Source: an uncultured Clostridia bacterium (GTDB lineage Bacteria > Bacillota > Clostridia > Oscillospirales > Ruminococcaceae). Taken from it: a stretch of 64,000 nucleotides of DNA. Both the position numbers and the translations under genes were made by a program. Of this stretch, positions 1-9,047 are shown piece by piece (position 1 is the stretch's first letter; each line of letters begins with the position of its first letter). The stretch spans positions 41,252-105,251 of the forward strand of contig CALCUE010000022.1 in assembly GCA_937906945.1 (NCBI GenBank), given 5' to 3'. The notes under the pieces were generated by a model. That model was given only the letters and a program-made list of their open reading frames with translations. It searched no databases and was not told where the DNA came from.

Positions 1-1754
1 TTGGCGAAAGCGCCGAAAGCGGTCATGCTGACAATTTTAACTTTGGCGACAGAACCGACCGGATAATCTCTCTTGAGGATCTCCCAGGGGTTGTCCTCTT
101 CTTTTTTGTAGCCAAGGCTGATCTTCTTGTTCTCTTTATCGACGTCTTTGACGAAGACTTCAAGGGTGTCGCCGACTTTGACGATATCGGAAGGATGGGC
201 CACACGGAGCCAGGAGAGCTCGGATACGTGGACCATGCCATCTACGCCGCCAAGGTCAACAAAAGCGCCGTAAGAGGTGAGGGATTTAACTTTGCCCTGG
301 AATACCTGACCGACTTCGATGGAATCCCAGAAAGCGGCCTGTTTGGCTTTTCTTTCCTCGGAAAGAACGCTGCGGATGGAGCCGATGGCGCGTTTGCGCT
401 GCTCGTTGACTTCAAGAATACGGAAGCGGACGTTCTGTTTGAGAAGTCCTTCCAGGGGTTCGTTTCTGGAGGCCGTTGCCTGAGAAGCAGGGATGAAAAC
501 ACGCACACCGTCGGTGACAGCGACAACGCCGCCCTTGACGACTTCAACAACAAGTCCTTCCAGAATTTCGTCCGTTCCGGCGGCGTCAAGAACGCGCTGG
601 AAATTTTTCTCTGCATCGACTTTCTTTTTGGAAAGGACCATGGTGCCTTCGGCATCATTGACGTGCAGAACTTTGAGGGTGATCTCATCGCCTACTTTGA
701 CGATATCAGCAGGTTTGACGCTGGGGTCGTCCGTCAGTTCATCAGAAGAAACGAATCCGGTATGTTTGGAGCCGACGCTGACAACGATCTCGGTGTCCTT
801 GACGACCATAACGGTGGCCTGGACCTTATCGCCGTTTCTTACGTATTTGGATTCTTCGTCTCTGAAAGACTGTTCCAGCATTTCCTCAAAGCTGTTTTCT
901 TCTACTTTGTTTTCACTCATGGTTTGTAGTACCTCCTTAATTATGCCGGCTGGGGTCGACGCACCGGCAGTGACGCCCAATACCTTGCAATTTTTCCAAT
1001 CGTCCGGCTTTAGTTCCGACGGATACTCAATCAAAACGGTCGGACAGTTGGCCGCGCAGGTTTCCCAAAGCCTTGCGGTATTCGAGCTGTTTTTTCCCCC
1101 GATGACAATCATTTTGTCACATTTTTGGGAAAGACAATTCGCTTCCGTTTGTTTAGTATAAGCATCGTAACATATTGTATCAAAGATTGATAAATTTGTA
1201 TAGACCTTTTTTAAAAATTTTTCACATTTTTCCCATTCTGACCGCAAAAAAGTCGTTTGGGAAACCAGTACCGGGCATTTTGCACAAAAGATTTTGTTAT
1301 TATTTACCAGTTCTTCCAGTTCTTCGCAATTTCTCACCACAAAAACGTCACCGACCGCGTGGCCGAGGATGCCTTTAACCTCGGCATGATCGGGATTTCC
1401 CGTCACGATGACCGGATTTTTTGCCTTTGTCTGTTCTGCCACAATGCGGTGAATTTTGGCAACGAAAGGACAGGTCGCGTCCTCATAGGGAATGCCCTTC
1501 TCCCGGAGTTCCTCGATGACCGAAGCCGGTACCCCATGGGAGCGAAGGATCAGCGTCGCTCCCGGCGGGCAGTCCTCGACCCGCTCCACCGGAACGACGC
1601 CCCGCTGCCGAAGGCTTTCCACCACGATGGGGTTATGAATGATCTCGCCCAGCGTCGCCGCCGGGATCCCTTTTTCGGCGTAGCTTTCCGCGATGCCGAC
1701 CGCCCGTTTTACCCCAAAGCAAAACCCGGCGGAATCCGCCACTTTTATCTGCAT
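1..1754 (-). CDS. ispH-rpsA: IspH-ribosomal protein S1 fusion (partial, 3' end outside window)
   Basis: One uninterrupted frame encodes 4-hydroxy-3-methylbut-2-enyl diphosphate reductase (residues 1-278) followed by ribosomal protein S1 (from 279, cut by the window edge after about 306 S1 residues). IspH makes IPP/DMAPP in the MEP pathway with a [4Fe-4S] cluster; the three ligand cysteines fit C12 (GFCFGVKRAV), C95 (DATCPF) and C195 (DTICYDAYT). GGKNSSNTARLWE is the family's substrate loop. The S1 part carries repeated OB-fold S1 domains, e.g. GSKHTGFVSSDEL and SYGAFVDLGGVDGMVHVSEL. The ATG at 1754 overlaps the cmk stop by 10 nt, so translation is probably coupled. IspH-S1 fusions are known in Clostridia. 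An in-frame ATG at 918-920 with its own ribosome site could also release free S1. Confidence 0.93.
   Translation of the reverse strand, partial: MQIKVADSAGFCFGVKRAVGIAESYAEKGIPAATLGEIIHNPIVVESLRQRGVVPVERVEDCPPGATLILRSHGVPASVIEELREKGIPYEDATCPFVAKIHRIVAEQTKAKNPVIVTGNPDHAEVKGILGHAVGDVFVVRNCEELEELVNNNKIFCAKCPVLVSQTTFLRSEWEKCEKFLKKVYTNLSIFDTICYDAYTKQTEANCLSQKCDKMIVIGGKNSSNTARLWETCAANCPTVLIEYPSELKPDDWKNCKVLGVTAGASTPAGIIKEVLQTMSENKVEENSFEEMLEQSFRDEESKYVRNGDKVQATVMVVKDTEIVVSVGSKHTGFVSSDELTDDPSVKPADIVKVGDEITLKVLHVNDAEGTMVLSKKKVDAEKNFQRVLDAAGTDEILEGLVVEVVKGGVVAVTDGVRVFIPASQATASRNEPLEGLLKQNVRFRILEVNEQRKRAIGSIRSVLSEERKAKQAAFWDSIEVGQVFQGKVKSLTSYGAFVDLGGVDGMVHVSELSWLRVAHPSDIVKVGDTLEVFVKDVDKENKKISLGYKKEEDNPWEILKRDYPVGSVAKVKIVSMTAFGAFA
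918..938 (-). promoter_or_regulatory. Internal ribosome binding site and start for free S1
   Basis: Inside the fused ispH-rpsA frame, AAGGAGGT (931-938) lies 10 nt before an in-frame ATG (918-920). That ATG opens a typical S1 N-terminus (MSENKVEENSFEEM). The site is seen directly; that it produces separate S1 is an inference. Confidence 0.5.
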
Positions 1755-2410
1755 TTTGCCTCCCGCACGATCCGTTTCATATTTTCAATATCTTCAGCCA
1801 GCGTCAATTCCGAATTGTCGATAAAGATTGCGTCCTCGGCCTGGCGAAGAGGCGCCGCCGCCCTATGGCTGTCGTTATAATCCCGCAAAAGGACGTCCCG
1901 CAAAATTTCGTCATAATCAGCCTCCACGCCTTTCTCCCGAAGCTGTAAAAAGCGCCGTCTGGCTCGGATCTCCGGCGTTGCCGTCATAAAAATTTTCAGT
2001 TCCGCGTCGGGAAGCACCACCGTACCGATATCCCGTCCGTCCATGATGACGTCCTGTTTCTCCGCCATGGCTCTCTGCTGTTCCAAAAGGAACTCCCGCA
2101 CGACCGGAAGCGCCGAAACGTCCGACGCCGCCATAGAGACCTCCTCCGTCCGGATGAGGCCGGAAACGTCCTCTCCGTTGAGGAAAATACGCTGTTCGCC
2201 GTCCACAAAGCGCCATTCCTCCGAAATTTCCGGCAAAAGAGGCTCCACGTCCTCCACTTTGGACGGCGTTTTTCCCTTTCGCAGGACATAAAGGCCGATG
2301 GCCCGATACATAGCGCCCGTGTCCACGTAAAGAAATCCCAGTTCTTTGGCCACCGCTTTGGCGACCACACTCTTTCCGGCTCCGGCCGGTCCGTCTATCG
2401 CGACTTTCAT
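1745..2410 (-). CDS. cmk: Cytidylate kinase
   Basis: Phosphorylates CMP/dCMP with ATP in the cytoplasm, as part of pyrimidine nucleotide salvage. The 221-residue length is normal for bacterial Cmk. The P-loop GPAGAGKS is at residues 7-14. DTGAMYR follows near 31, then the CMP-binding MDGRDIGTVVLP near 123 and the lid/C-terminal RDYNDSHRAAAPLRQAEDA. The start lies 11 nt after the BaiN-type gene, and the stop overlaps the ispH start. cmk next to ispH-rpsA is a common order in Clostridia and supports a single operon. Confidence 0.97.
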   Translation of the reverse strand: MKVAIDGPAGAGKSVVAKAVAKELGFLYVDTGAMYRAIGLYVLRKGKTPSKVEDVEPLLPEISEEWRFVDGEQRIFLNGEDVSGLIRTEEVSMAASDVSALPVVREFLLEQQRAMAEKQDVIMDGRDIGTVVLPDAELKIFMTATPEIRARRRFLQLREKGVEADYDEILRDVLLRDYNDSHRAAAPLRQAEDAIFIDNSELTLAEDIENMKRIVREAKCR

Positions 2411-2421
2411 GTTGTTCCTCC

Positions 2422-3672
2422 TTAAATAGCCGTTCCGGCGGCGTAGCCGGTGGAAAAGGCGATCTGAAGATTATAACCGCCGGTCTCGGCGTCCAGATCC
2501 AGCACTTCTCCGGCGAAATAGAGCCCCGGCACCAGTTTCGATTCCATGGTCTTGGGGTCGATTTCTTTCGTAGAAACACCGCCCGCCGTCACAATGGCGC
2601 TCTCCACCGGATCCAGTGCCGTCGGCGTCATCGAAAAGGCCTTGATGGTTCGGACAAGCGCCTGACGCTGTTCCTTCGTGATCTGATGGACCTTCGTTTC
2701 CGCCAAAATTCCGGAACGCTCCACAATATAGGGCACAAAACTCCTCGGCAGAAGCTCGTCCAGCGAATTGGCGAAATCCCGGTTCTGTTTTTCGGAAAAA
2801 TCCCGCAAGATCCGGGCGTCCAACTCTTCGGCGGAAAGACCCGGTTTCCAGTCGATCTCCAACCGGTAGGTTTCCATGGGCTTTTCCATATAGGTGCTCG
2901 CTGTGAGCACCAAGGGGCCGGAAACGCCCTCGTGGGTCACCAACATCTCACCCAGTTCCTCATAAAGAGGCTTCTTTTTGCCCGTTTCCCAAAGCCGCAG
3001 CGTCACGTTTTTAAGGGAAAGACCCGCCGCCTCGGAAAAGTCCTCCGCTGTCGAAATTCCCACCAAAGAGCCTCTCGGCTCCACAATGCTATGACCGGCC
3101 TGTCGGGCCAGTTCATAACCGTCTCCGGTGGAACCGGTGGCCGGATAGCTGAGGCCGCCGGTGGTGACGAGCACCTTTTGAGCACGGAAGAACCGACCGT
3201 CCTCGGTCAGAACACCGATGAGCACGCCATCCTCAAAAAGAAGCCGTTCGGCTCGTCCTTCCTCGATCGTAATATTCGGATTTTTAATAAAAAGCTGTAA
3301 AGCGTCGGCAATATCCATAGCCCGATCCGACTGGGGGAAAACCCTGCGTCCCCGCTCCGTTTTGAGCGCCACACCCAGCTTTTCAAAAAGCTCCATGGTG
3401 TTTTTCGGCGCGAAGCGGCTCACCGCGCTGAACAAAAAGCGGGGATTGCGCCGCACATGGCGAAAAAATTCCTCCGGTTCACAGTTGTTGGTCACGTTGC
3501 AGCGACCCTTACCGGTCACTAAAACCTTCCGGGCCGGTCGCTTGTTCCGTTCCAGAAGGAGCACTCTTTTTCCGTTTTGCGCGGCGTAACCGGCGGCCAC
3601 ACAACCGGCGGCGCCGGCGCCAACGATGATCACGTCATATTCAAAATCCTGCTTCATTGTCACTTTTTTCAT
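2422..3672 (-). CDS. BaiN/HI0933-family FAD-dependent oxidoreductase
   Basis: A 416-residue flavoprotein of the HI0933/YhiN group, named BaiN/RdsA or 'aminoacetone oxidase' in databases; its physiological substrate is not settled. The N-terminal Rossmann FAD site reads VIIVGAGAAGCVAAGYAA, followed by the family signature KVLVTGKGRCNVTN. The C-terminal FAD contact includes GGYNLQIAFSTGYAAG, and FAGEVLDLDAETGG is also typical. The frame begins 32 nt inside the RpiR gene; a second in-frame ATG at 3657 (MKQDFEYD) is an equally possible start. It sits tightly between RpiR and cmk, so it is probably cotranscribed. Confidence 0.9.
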   Translation of the reverse strand: MKKVTMKQDFEYDVIIVGAGAAGCVAAGYAAQNGKRVLLLERNKRPARKVLVTGKGRCNVTNNCEPEEFFRHVRRNPRFLFSAVSRFAPKNTMELFEKLGVALKTERGRRVFPQSDRAMDIADALQLFIKNPNITIEEGRAERLLFEDGVLIGVLTEDGRFFRAQKVLVTTGGLSYPATGSTGDGYELARQAGHSIVEPRGSLVGISTAEDFSEAAGLSLKNVTLRLWETGKKKPLYEELGEMLVTHEGVSGPLVLTASTYMEKPMETYRLEIDWKPGLSAEELDARILRDFSEKQNRDFANSLDELLPRSFVPYIVERSGILAETKVHQITKEQRQALVRTIKAFSMTPTALDPVESAIVTAGGVSTKEIDPKTMESKLVPGLYFAGEVLDLDAETGGYNLQIAFSTGYAAGTAI

Positions 3673-4516
3673 AGACCTCGTATTCTTCCCAAATTTGTTC
3701 CAGATGGCTGAACGTCGCCGAGATCTCGTTGCGGCGGCGAATGCCGATGGCGACGATGAGGGCGTTGATCAGCGAAAGCGGCGCCACCAGGGAATCGGCA
3801 AAGGAAGCCATGTCGCTTCGCGCCAGAAGGATGCGGTCGCTGTACTCAATGATCGGCGCGCTGTGGCTGTCCGTCAAAGCGATGACCGTGGCTCCCTTGT
3901 CGTGGGCATATTTGGCCGCCTTGATGGTCCGTTTACTGTACCTCGGGAAGGTAATGGCAATAAAGACATCGCCCTCCCCGATGTTCATGATCTGCTCGAA
4001 CACCTCGCTGGTGCTCGAGGTGGCAATGTTACGCACGTTGTCAAAAATCTTATAAAAATAGAAACTCAAAAAGCTGGCTAACGAGGCGGAACTCCGCACA
4101 CCGAGGATGTAGATGTGTTTCGCCCCGACAATGGCGTCCGCCACCTTGTTGAACTCGTCCATGGAGGTATCCTCCAACGTCCGGCGGATCTTTTCGATAT
4201 CCATATTGAGGACCTTGGTCAGGACGTCGGCGTTGCTCATCCGGTCACTGGTGATCTCAATGCGCTGAACCGTGGTCAGCTTGTTGCGGATCATCTCCTG
4301 CAAAGCGTGCTGCAATTCCGGATAGCCGTCATACCCCAGCTCCGAGGCGAAACGGACCACCGTCGATTCGGAAACGCCCACCGATTCGCCCAACCTGGCC
4401 GCCGTCATAAAGGCCGCTTTGTCGTAATGTTCCAAAATAAAATTTCCTATACGTTTTTGTCCCTTGGAAAAGCCGTGCATGCTTTCCGAGATTCTATGCA
4501 AAAAGTCTTTGCTCAT
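3641..4516 (-). CDS. MurR/RpiR-family transcriptional regulator
   Basis: A 291-residue regulator. An N-terminal RpiR helix-turn-helix (about residues 12-80, with GESVGVSESTVVRFASELGY) is joined to a C-terminal SIS sugar-phosphate binding domain (about 125-250, with YILGVRSSASLASFLSFY and VIALTDSHSAPI). Family members sense phosphosugars and control sugar or amino-sugar genes, but no such gene lies next to it. It is the first gene of a presumed operon with the BaiN-type gene, cmk and ispH-rpsA and may mark its promoter. The specific ligand cannot be inferred. Confidence 0.92.
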   Translation of the reverse strand: MSKDFLHRISESMHGFSKGQKRIGNFILEHYDKAAFMTAARLGESVGVSESTVVRFASELGYDGYPELQHALQEMIRNKLTTVQRIEITSDRMSNADVLTKVLNMDIEKIRRTLEDTSMDEFNKVADAIVGAKHIYILGVRSSASLASFLSFYFYKIFDNVRNIATSSTSEVFEQIMNIGEGDVFIAITFPRYSKRTIKAAKYAHDKGATVIALTDSHSAPIIEYSDRILLARSDMASFADSLVAPLSLINALIVAIGIRRRNEISATFSHLEQIWEEYEVYEKSDNEAGF

Positions 4517-4557
4517 CTTTCATCCTCCGACTTTCAAATTTCCTTGCTATAACTTTC

Positions 4558-4586
4558 ATAATAGCATTGTTTCCTGCAAAATTCAA
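4558..4586 (-). promoter_or_regulatory. Sigma-A promoter upstream of the RpiR-cmk-ispH operon
   Basis: On the minus strand TTGAAT and TATTAT are separated by exactly 17 nt, about 40 nt upstream of the rpiR-like start. The elements are seen in the sequence; activity is inferred. Confidence 0.5.
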
Positions 4587-4714
4587 GGGCGCTTTCCGCT
4601 TTTCCCCTTCCTTTTGCAATTTCCGCAAGATTTTGCCACCTTTTCCGTCAGAAATTCATTCTTCCTTTTTTCATCGTTCCTTCATAAAAATGCAGGAGAT
4701 TTTTTCTTCTCTAT

Positions 4715-5470
4715 TCATTTTTTCAACGAGTGCTGTCGTCCTTCGTGGTCCATGGTGTAGTTTTCCGTATAAATCAGCTCCGAAACGGGGACAAACGAAA
4801 ATCCCTGTTGCTCCAGGATCTCCAGAATCCGCGGAAGCGCCTCGGCGGTATTCTCTTTCCCGACGTGGAACAGAAGGATACTGCCGTTTCGGACGTTCTT
4901 CGTCACCGCTTCTACCATTTCCCCGGCGCTTTTGTCCTGCCAATCCCGACTGTCCACGTCCCATTGAATGGTCGTAAAGCCTTCCTCCGCCGCCGTTTTC
5001 ACCACTGTGTTGTTATAGGCGCCGCTCGGCGCCCGGAACAGCGCCACCGAACCGCCGCCGGCCTTTTTGATCCGTTCCCTTGAACGGCGCAGTTCCTCCC
5101 TCACCGCTTCCTCCGAAAGTCCGGTCATGTCCGGATGGGTGTTGCTGTGGGAACCGATCTCGTGCCCGGCGCTCCCGATCGCTTTGATGGCGTCGGGATT
5201 ATCCTCGGCCCATTGTCCCACGGCAAAAAACGTCGCCCTGGCACCGTGCGCCTCCAGCGTCTTCAAAATCTCCGGCAGATTTTCCGGATCCCACGCGCAG
5301 TTAAAGGTGACGGCCACCTTCTTTTCGTCGGTCTCCACCGAATAAATAGGCAAAAGCCGCTCGCCTTCCCCCAGTGCCACCAACCGAAGCACATAAATGA
5401 CCGTCACCGCCAGAATGAACGCTCCCGTCGCCAAGATCCAACCGGGATGGTATCCTTTTTCTTTTTCCAT
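4715..5470 (-). CDS. pdaB: PdaB-like polysaccharide deacetylase, membrane-anchored
   Basis: A NodB-fold carbohydrate esterase 4 protein resembling PdaB, which is needed for spore cortex maintenance. I place the start at 5470 (MEKEKGYHPG) because AGGAGG lies 9 nt upstream; this gives 251 residues with one N-terminal membrane segment (about 10-32). Visible motifs are SHSNTH (metal-binding His pair), FRAPSGAYN, IQWDVDSRDWQ and LLFHVG. The canonical TFDD motif reads TFNCAWD here, so the usual catalytic Asp is missing, a substitution I believe is common in clostridial PdaB-like proteins. It stands alone behind the liv terminator. Deacetylase activity is uncertain. Confidence 0.82.
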   Translation of the reverse strand: MEKEKGYHPGWILATGAFILAVTVIYVLRLVALGEGERLLPIYSVETDEKKVAVTFNCAWDPENLPEILKTLEAHGARATFFAVGQWAEDNPDAIKAIGSAGHEIGSHSNTHPDMTGLSEEAVREELRRSRERIKKAGGGSVALFRAPSGAYNNTVVKTAAEEGFTTIQWDVDSRDWQDKSAGEMVEAVTKNVRNGSILLFHVGKENTAEALPRILEILEQQGFSFVPVSELIYTENYTMDHEGRQHSLKK

Positions 5471-5525
5471 GACTAAAAGCCTCCTTTTCCTCTCATTTTT
5501 ATGAGAGGAAAAGGAAAAGAAGACA

Positions 5526-5553
5526 TAAAAACGCCCCGGCAAAGCCGGGGCGT
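5526..5553 (-). terminator. Terminator of the livJHMGF operon
   Basis: Perfect 10-bp GC-rich hairpin (ACGCCCCGGC / GCCGGGGCGT, 3-nt loop), followed on the minus strand by a T-run. It starts 11 nt after the livF stop and separates liv from the pdaB-like gene. Confidence 0.85.
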
Positions 5554-5564
5554 TCGTTCTTTTT

Positions 5565-6278
5565 TTAACCGCCGAGATAGGCTCTTTTGACCGACGGGTC
5601 GGAAAGCATTTCTTTGGCGTTGCCTTCCATGACGATCTTTCCGGTTTCCAGAACGTAAGCTCTGTCCGCGATGGAAAGGGCCATTTTGGCGTTCTGCTCG
5701 ACCAGAAGAATGGTCGTTCCGGCGTCGTTCAGTTCTTTGATGATATCAAAGATCTGCTGCACCAGAAGCGGAGAAAGACCCATGGACGGCTCGTCCAGCA
5801 TCATCAGCTTCGGGCGGGACATCAAAGCCCGGCCCATGGCCAACATCTGCTGTTCGCCGCCGGAAAGGGTTCCGGCGACCTGTTTTTCTCTCTCTTTCAG
5901 ACGGGGAAAACGTTCAAAAACATTCTCCATACTGGCCTTTACCTCGGATTTGGGACGGGTGTAAGCGCCCATTTCCAGGTTTTCTTTGACGGTCAGCTGC
6001 TGGAAAATGCGGCGGCCTTCCGGAACGTGGGCAATTCCCATGGAAATCAGCTTGTGCGGCGGAATATGGCTAATGCTGTTTCCCTCGAAATCAATGGAGC
6101 CGGAATGGCTGTGAAGGATGCCGGAGACCGTCTTCAGCGTGGTGGATTTTCCGGCGCCGTTGGCGCCGATCAGGGTGACGATCTCTCCTTCGTTGACCTC
6201 AAAGGAAATGCCTTTGATGGCATGGATCGCGCCGTAATAGACGTTGATGTCCTCTACTTTCAGTAACGGTTCACTCAT
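5565..6278 (-). CDS. livF: Branched-chain amino acid ABC transporter ATPase LivF
   Basis: A 237-residue ATPase of the HAAT family (LivF type). It energises uptake of Leu/Ile/Val or related amino acids at the inner face of the membrane. Walker A GANGAGKST is near residue 37, the signature LSGGEQQMLAMGRAL near 135, and Walker B LMMLDEPSMGLSPLLVQ near 155. The last motif, with GMAHVPEGR-like GIAHVPEGRRIF, is typical of LivF rather than LivG. It is the last gene of the operon, 12 nt after livG, and is followed by a strong terminator. Confidence 0.95.
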   Translation of the reverse strand: MSEPLLKVEDINVYYGAIHAIKGISFEVNEGEIVTLIGANGAGKSTTLKTVSGILHSHSGSIDFEGNSISHIPPHKLISMGIAHVPEGRRIFQQLTVKENLEMGAYTRPKSEVKASMENVFERFPRLKEREKQVAGTLSGGEQQMLAMGRALMSRPKLMMLDEPSMGLSPLLVQQIFDIIKELNDAGTTILLVEQNAKMALSIADRAYVLETGKIVMEGNAKEMLSDPSVKRAYLGG

Positions 6279-6290
6279 AACGGCGCCTCC

Positions 6291-7130
6291 TTATTCTTCG
6301 TCCTGCTGCTGACCGAGGTAAGCCTCGATGACAACCGGGTTATTTTTGATCTCTTCCGGACTTCCTTTGGCGATGATCTTGCCGAAGTTCAGAACGCAGA
6401 TTCCGTCGCAGACGCCCATGACAAGGCTCATATCATGCTCAATGAGCAGAATGGCGATATGGAAGGTGTCACGGATCTTGCGGATGTTTTCCATCAGTTC
6501 CGCCGTTTCCGCCGGGTTCATGCCGGCTGCCGGTTCGTCCAAAAGAAGCAGGGACGGATTGGTGGCGAGGGCACGCAGGATCTCGACCCGGCGCTGCGCG
6601 CCGTAGGGCAGAGAACCGGCTTTGGCGTCGGCCAGATGCTGCATATCAAAGATGGAAAGAAGCTCCATGGCTCTTTCCTTGGCGGCCTTTTCCTCTTTCC
6701 AATAGGAAGGAAGGCGGAAAATGCTGGCCGCGAGGCCGTAATGCATGGAGGTATTCATGGCGGCGATGATGTTGTCCATAACCGAAAGGTTATTGAAAAG
6801 CCGGATGTTCTGGAAGGTACGGGCGATACCGGCTTTGGAAAGCTCCACCGTGCTCATGCCCTTGGTGTCCTTGCCGTTCAGAAGGATCATACCGGTGGTC
6901 GGCTCGTAAACACGGGTCAAAAGGTTAAAAACCGTCGTTTTACCGGCGCCGTTGGGGCCGATAAGACCGGTGATCTCGGTAGGTCCGATGGTGATACTGA
7001 AATCATCCACCGCGTGAAGACCACCGAAAACGATGCCGAGATGACGGCATTCCAACGCCGGCATTTTGCCGATATCTCTCTCCAGAAGTTTGGTGTCGGA
7101 AGGAGCGATGACTAATTTCGACTGATCCAT
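6291..7130 (-). CDS. livG: Branched-chain amino acid ABC transporter ATPase LivG
   Basis: A 279-residue ATPase, the second nucleotide-binding subunit of the Liv transporter. Walker A GPNGAGKTT, ARTFQNIRLF (the LivG hallmark) and LLLDEPAAGMNPAET are visible. The C-terminal extension ending in EAYLGQQQDEE is the branched-chain type tail. An N-terminal stretch of about 30 residues before the ABC core makes it slightly longer than average. Its ATG overlaps the livM stop by one base (TAATG), indicating coupled translation. Confidence 0.95.
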   Translation of the reverse strand: MDQSKLVIAPSDTKLLERDIGKMPALECRHLGIVFGGLHAVDDFSITIGPTEITGLIGPNGAGKTTVFNLLTRVYEPTTGMILLNGKDTKGMSTVELSKAGIARTFQNIRLFNNLSVMDNIIAAMNTSMHYGLAASIFRLPSYWKEEKAAKERAMELLSIFDMQHLADAKAGSLPYGAQRRVEILRALATNPSLLLLDEPAAGMNPAETAELMENIRKIRDTFHIAILLIEHDMSLVMGVCDGICVLNFGKIIAKGSPEEIKNNPVVIEAYLGQQQDEE

Positions 7131-8152
7131 TATTCTTCCTCCTTTCCGGCCTGATCTTTCTTTTTCAGCAAATTGCGAAGCCGTTTGACGGGGTTCACTT
7201 TATCCGCCACAGCCTGGATCGCCGGGTTGTGGGAAATGAGCATGACAAGAATGAGCACCACCGCATAGACGAGCATCCGGTAATCGCCGAATTCACGGAA
7301 CGCCTCGGGAAGCACACGGAGGATGACCGCCGCGGCAACGGAGCCGCCGACGGAACCCATGCCGCCGAGAACGACCATGACAAGGATCTCGATGGACATA
7401 TTGTAGTCAAAGCTGACCGCTTTGATGTTGGCAAAGTTGTGACCGTAAAGGGCACCGGCGGCACCGGCAAAGAACGCGGCGATGATAAAGACCGCCAGTT
7501 TGAAGTAGGTGACGTTGATGCCGATGGATTCCGCCGCGATGCGGTTGTCACGGATGGCCATGATGGCCCGACCATGACGGGACTTTTTGAGGTTCATCAT
7601 CACGACGACCGTGATGAGAACAATGATGATAGCATAGGGAAGCAGAGCCTTGGAATCGGAAAAGATCGCGCTGGTATCCAAACCACGGGCGCCGCCGGTG
7701 ATCTCAAGGTTCGTGATGATGGATTTAATGATCTCACAGCAGGCCAAAGTTACGATGGCCAGATAGTCGCCTTTGAGTCGAAGGGCCGGAAGGCCGACGA
7801 TGAAGCCGAAAACGGCGGCGACGATACCGCCGACGATCATGGAAAGCGGAACTCTCGCGAACATCGGGAGCTTGTCCGCCAAAGCGATGGAAACAAGACA
7901 GCCGGAGAACAGACCGACGGACATAAAGCCCGCGTGTCCGAGAGAAAGCTCACCCAGAAGACCGACGACAAGGTTCAGCGAAACGGCCAGAACGACATAG
8001 ACGGAAACGGAGATCAGCATGTTGGAGATCTGCCGGGAAAGACTTCCCGTGTAAAGAAGCACGGCAATGATCACATAGCCCAAAGCCACAAGGCCAAGGG
8101 TCAGAAAGTCACGATTGAGGTTCAGTTTCTTTTTTTCTTTCATCTCAATCAC
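7130..8152 (-). CDS. livM: Branched-chain amino acid ABC permease LivM
   Basis: An integral membrane permease subunit of about 340 residues, with 8-10 hydrophobic segments and the family stretch AGFMSVGLFSGCL and PALRLKGDYLAIVTLA. I favour a GTG start at 8152, which overlaps the livH stop (GTGA) and has GGAGA 5-6 nt upstream; an ATG at 8143 is the alternative but has no suitably spaced ribosome site. The last 35 residues are basic and charged and lie after the final membrane segment. It pairs with LivH to form the channel. Confidence 0.92.
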   Translation of the reverse strand: MIEMKEKKKLNLNRDFLTLGLVALGYVIIAVLLYTGSLSRQISNMLISVSVYVVLAVSLNLVVGLLGELSLGHAGFMSVGLFSGCLVSIALADKLPMFARVPLSMIVGGIVAAVFGFIVGLPALRLKGDYLAIVTLACCEIIKSIITNLEITGGARGLDTSAIFSDSKALLPYAIIIVLITVVVMMNLKKSRHGRAIMAIRDNRIAAESIGINVTYFKLAVFIIAAFFAGAAGALYGHNFANIKAVSFDYNMSIEILVMVVLGGMGSVGGSVAAAVILRVLPEAFREFGDYRMLVYAVVLILVMLISHNPAIQAVADKVNPVKRLRNLLKKKDQAGKEEE

Positions 8153-9027
8153 ACTTTCTCCGAGATCGGTTTTCCGATCAGGCCGGTAGGTTTCACAACA
8201 AGAACGATGATCAGTACGGCAAAGACGATGGCGTTGGCCCAAAGCGGCGAAATATAGACCTTCGAGAACTGCTCGATGAGGCCCAGCGTGATGCCGCCGA
8301 GCATGGCGCCCGGAAGGGAACCGATACCGCCGAACACGGCCGCCGTAAAGGCTTTGATGCCGGGCATGGAACCGGTAGTCGGACGGATGAAGATGTACGT
8401 CGCGCCATAGAAAGTGCTGGCGACGGCGGCCAAAGCGGAACCGATGGCGAACGTGATGGTGATGGTCTTGTTGACGTCAATGCCCATCAAAGAAGCCGCC
8501 GCTTTGTCCTCGGAGACCGCCCGCATGGCTTTACCGATTTTGGTATTATTGATGAAGATCGTAAGACCGACCATGATTACGGCCGTTACCACAAGCGTCA
8601 GAACGCTGATGCCATCGACGGTGACACCGGCGATGGTAACGCTCGGAAGCCCGCTGATCGTCGGATAGGCCATTTGTTCCGAACCGAAGATCAGAAGGGC
8701 GATATTCTGGAGAAAATAGCTGACGCCGATGGCGGTGATCAGGACCGCGAGAGACGGCGCCGACCGAAGAGGTTTATAGGCCAGCCGCTCAATGAGTACA
8801 CCGAGCAGGGAGCATACCACGACGCTCAGGAGAATCCCGAGGATCGGAGGAAGTCCCATAGTCATTACCCCTACGATAGCCGTATACGCTCCGATCATGA
8901 TGATGTCGCCGTGGGCAAAGTTCAGCATTTTCGCGATACCGTAAACCATCGAATAACCCAGCGCGATGAGCGCGTAGATACTGCCGAGGTTCAGGCCGCT
9001 GATTAGCGTCCGTATAAAATCAGTCAT
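8149..9027 (-). CDS. livH: Branched-chain amino acid ABC permease LivH
   Basis: A 292-residue permease with about eight membrane segments. The N-terminal LISGLNLGSIYALIALGYSM and MLNFAHGDIIMIGAY are the LivH signature, and GGIGSLPGAMLGGITLG is the conserved cytoplasmic loop that contacts the ATPase. It follows the binding-protein gene after an 86-nt gap that holds a long hairpin and overlaps livM at its 3' end. Its role is the membrane channel of the Liv system. Confidence 0.95.
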   Translation of the reverse strand: MTDFIRTLISGLNLGSIYALIALGYSMVYGIAKMLNFAHGDIIMIGAYTAIVGVMTMGLPPILGILLSVVVCSLLGVLIERLAYKPLRSAPSLAVLITAIGVSYFLQNIALLIFGSEQMAYPTISGLPSVTIAGVTVDGISVLTLVVTAVIMVGLTIFINNTKIGKAMRAVSEDKAAASLMGIDVNKTITITFAIGSALAAVASTFYGATYIFIRPTTGSMPGIKAFTAAVFGGIGSLPGAMLGGITLGLIEQFSKVYISPLWANAIVFAVLIIVLVVKPTGLIGKPISEKV

Positions 9028-9047
9028 AACACAATTCCCTTTTTAAC

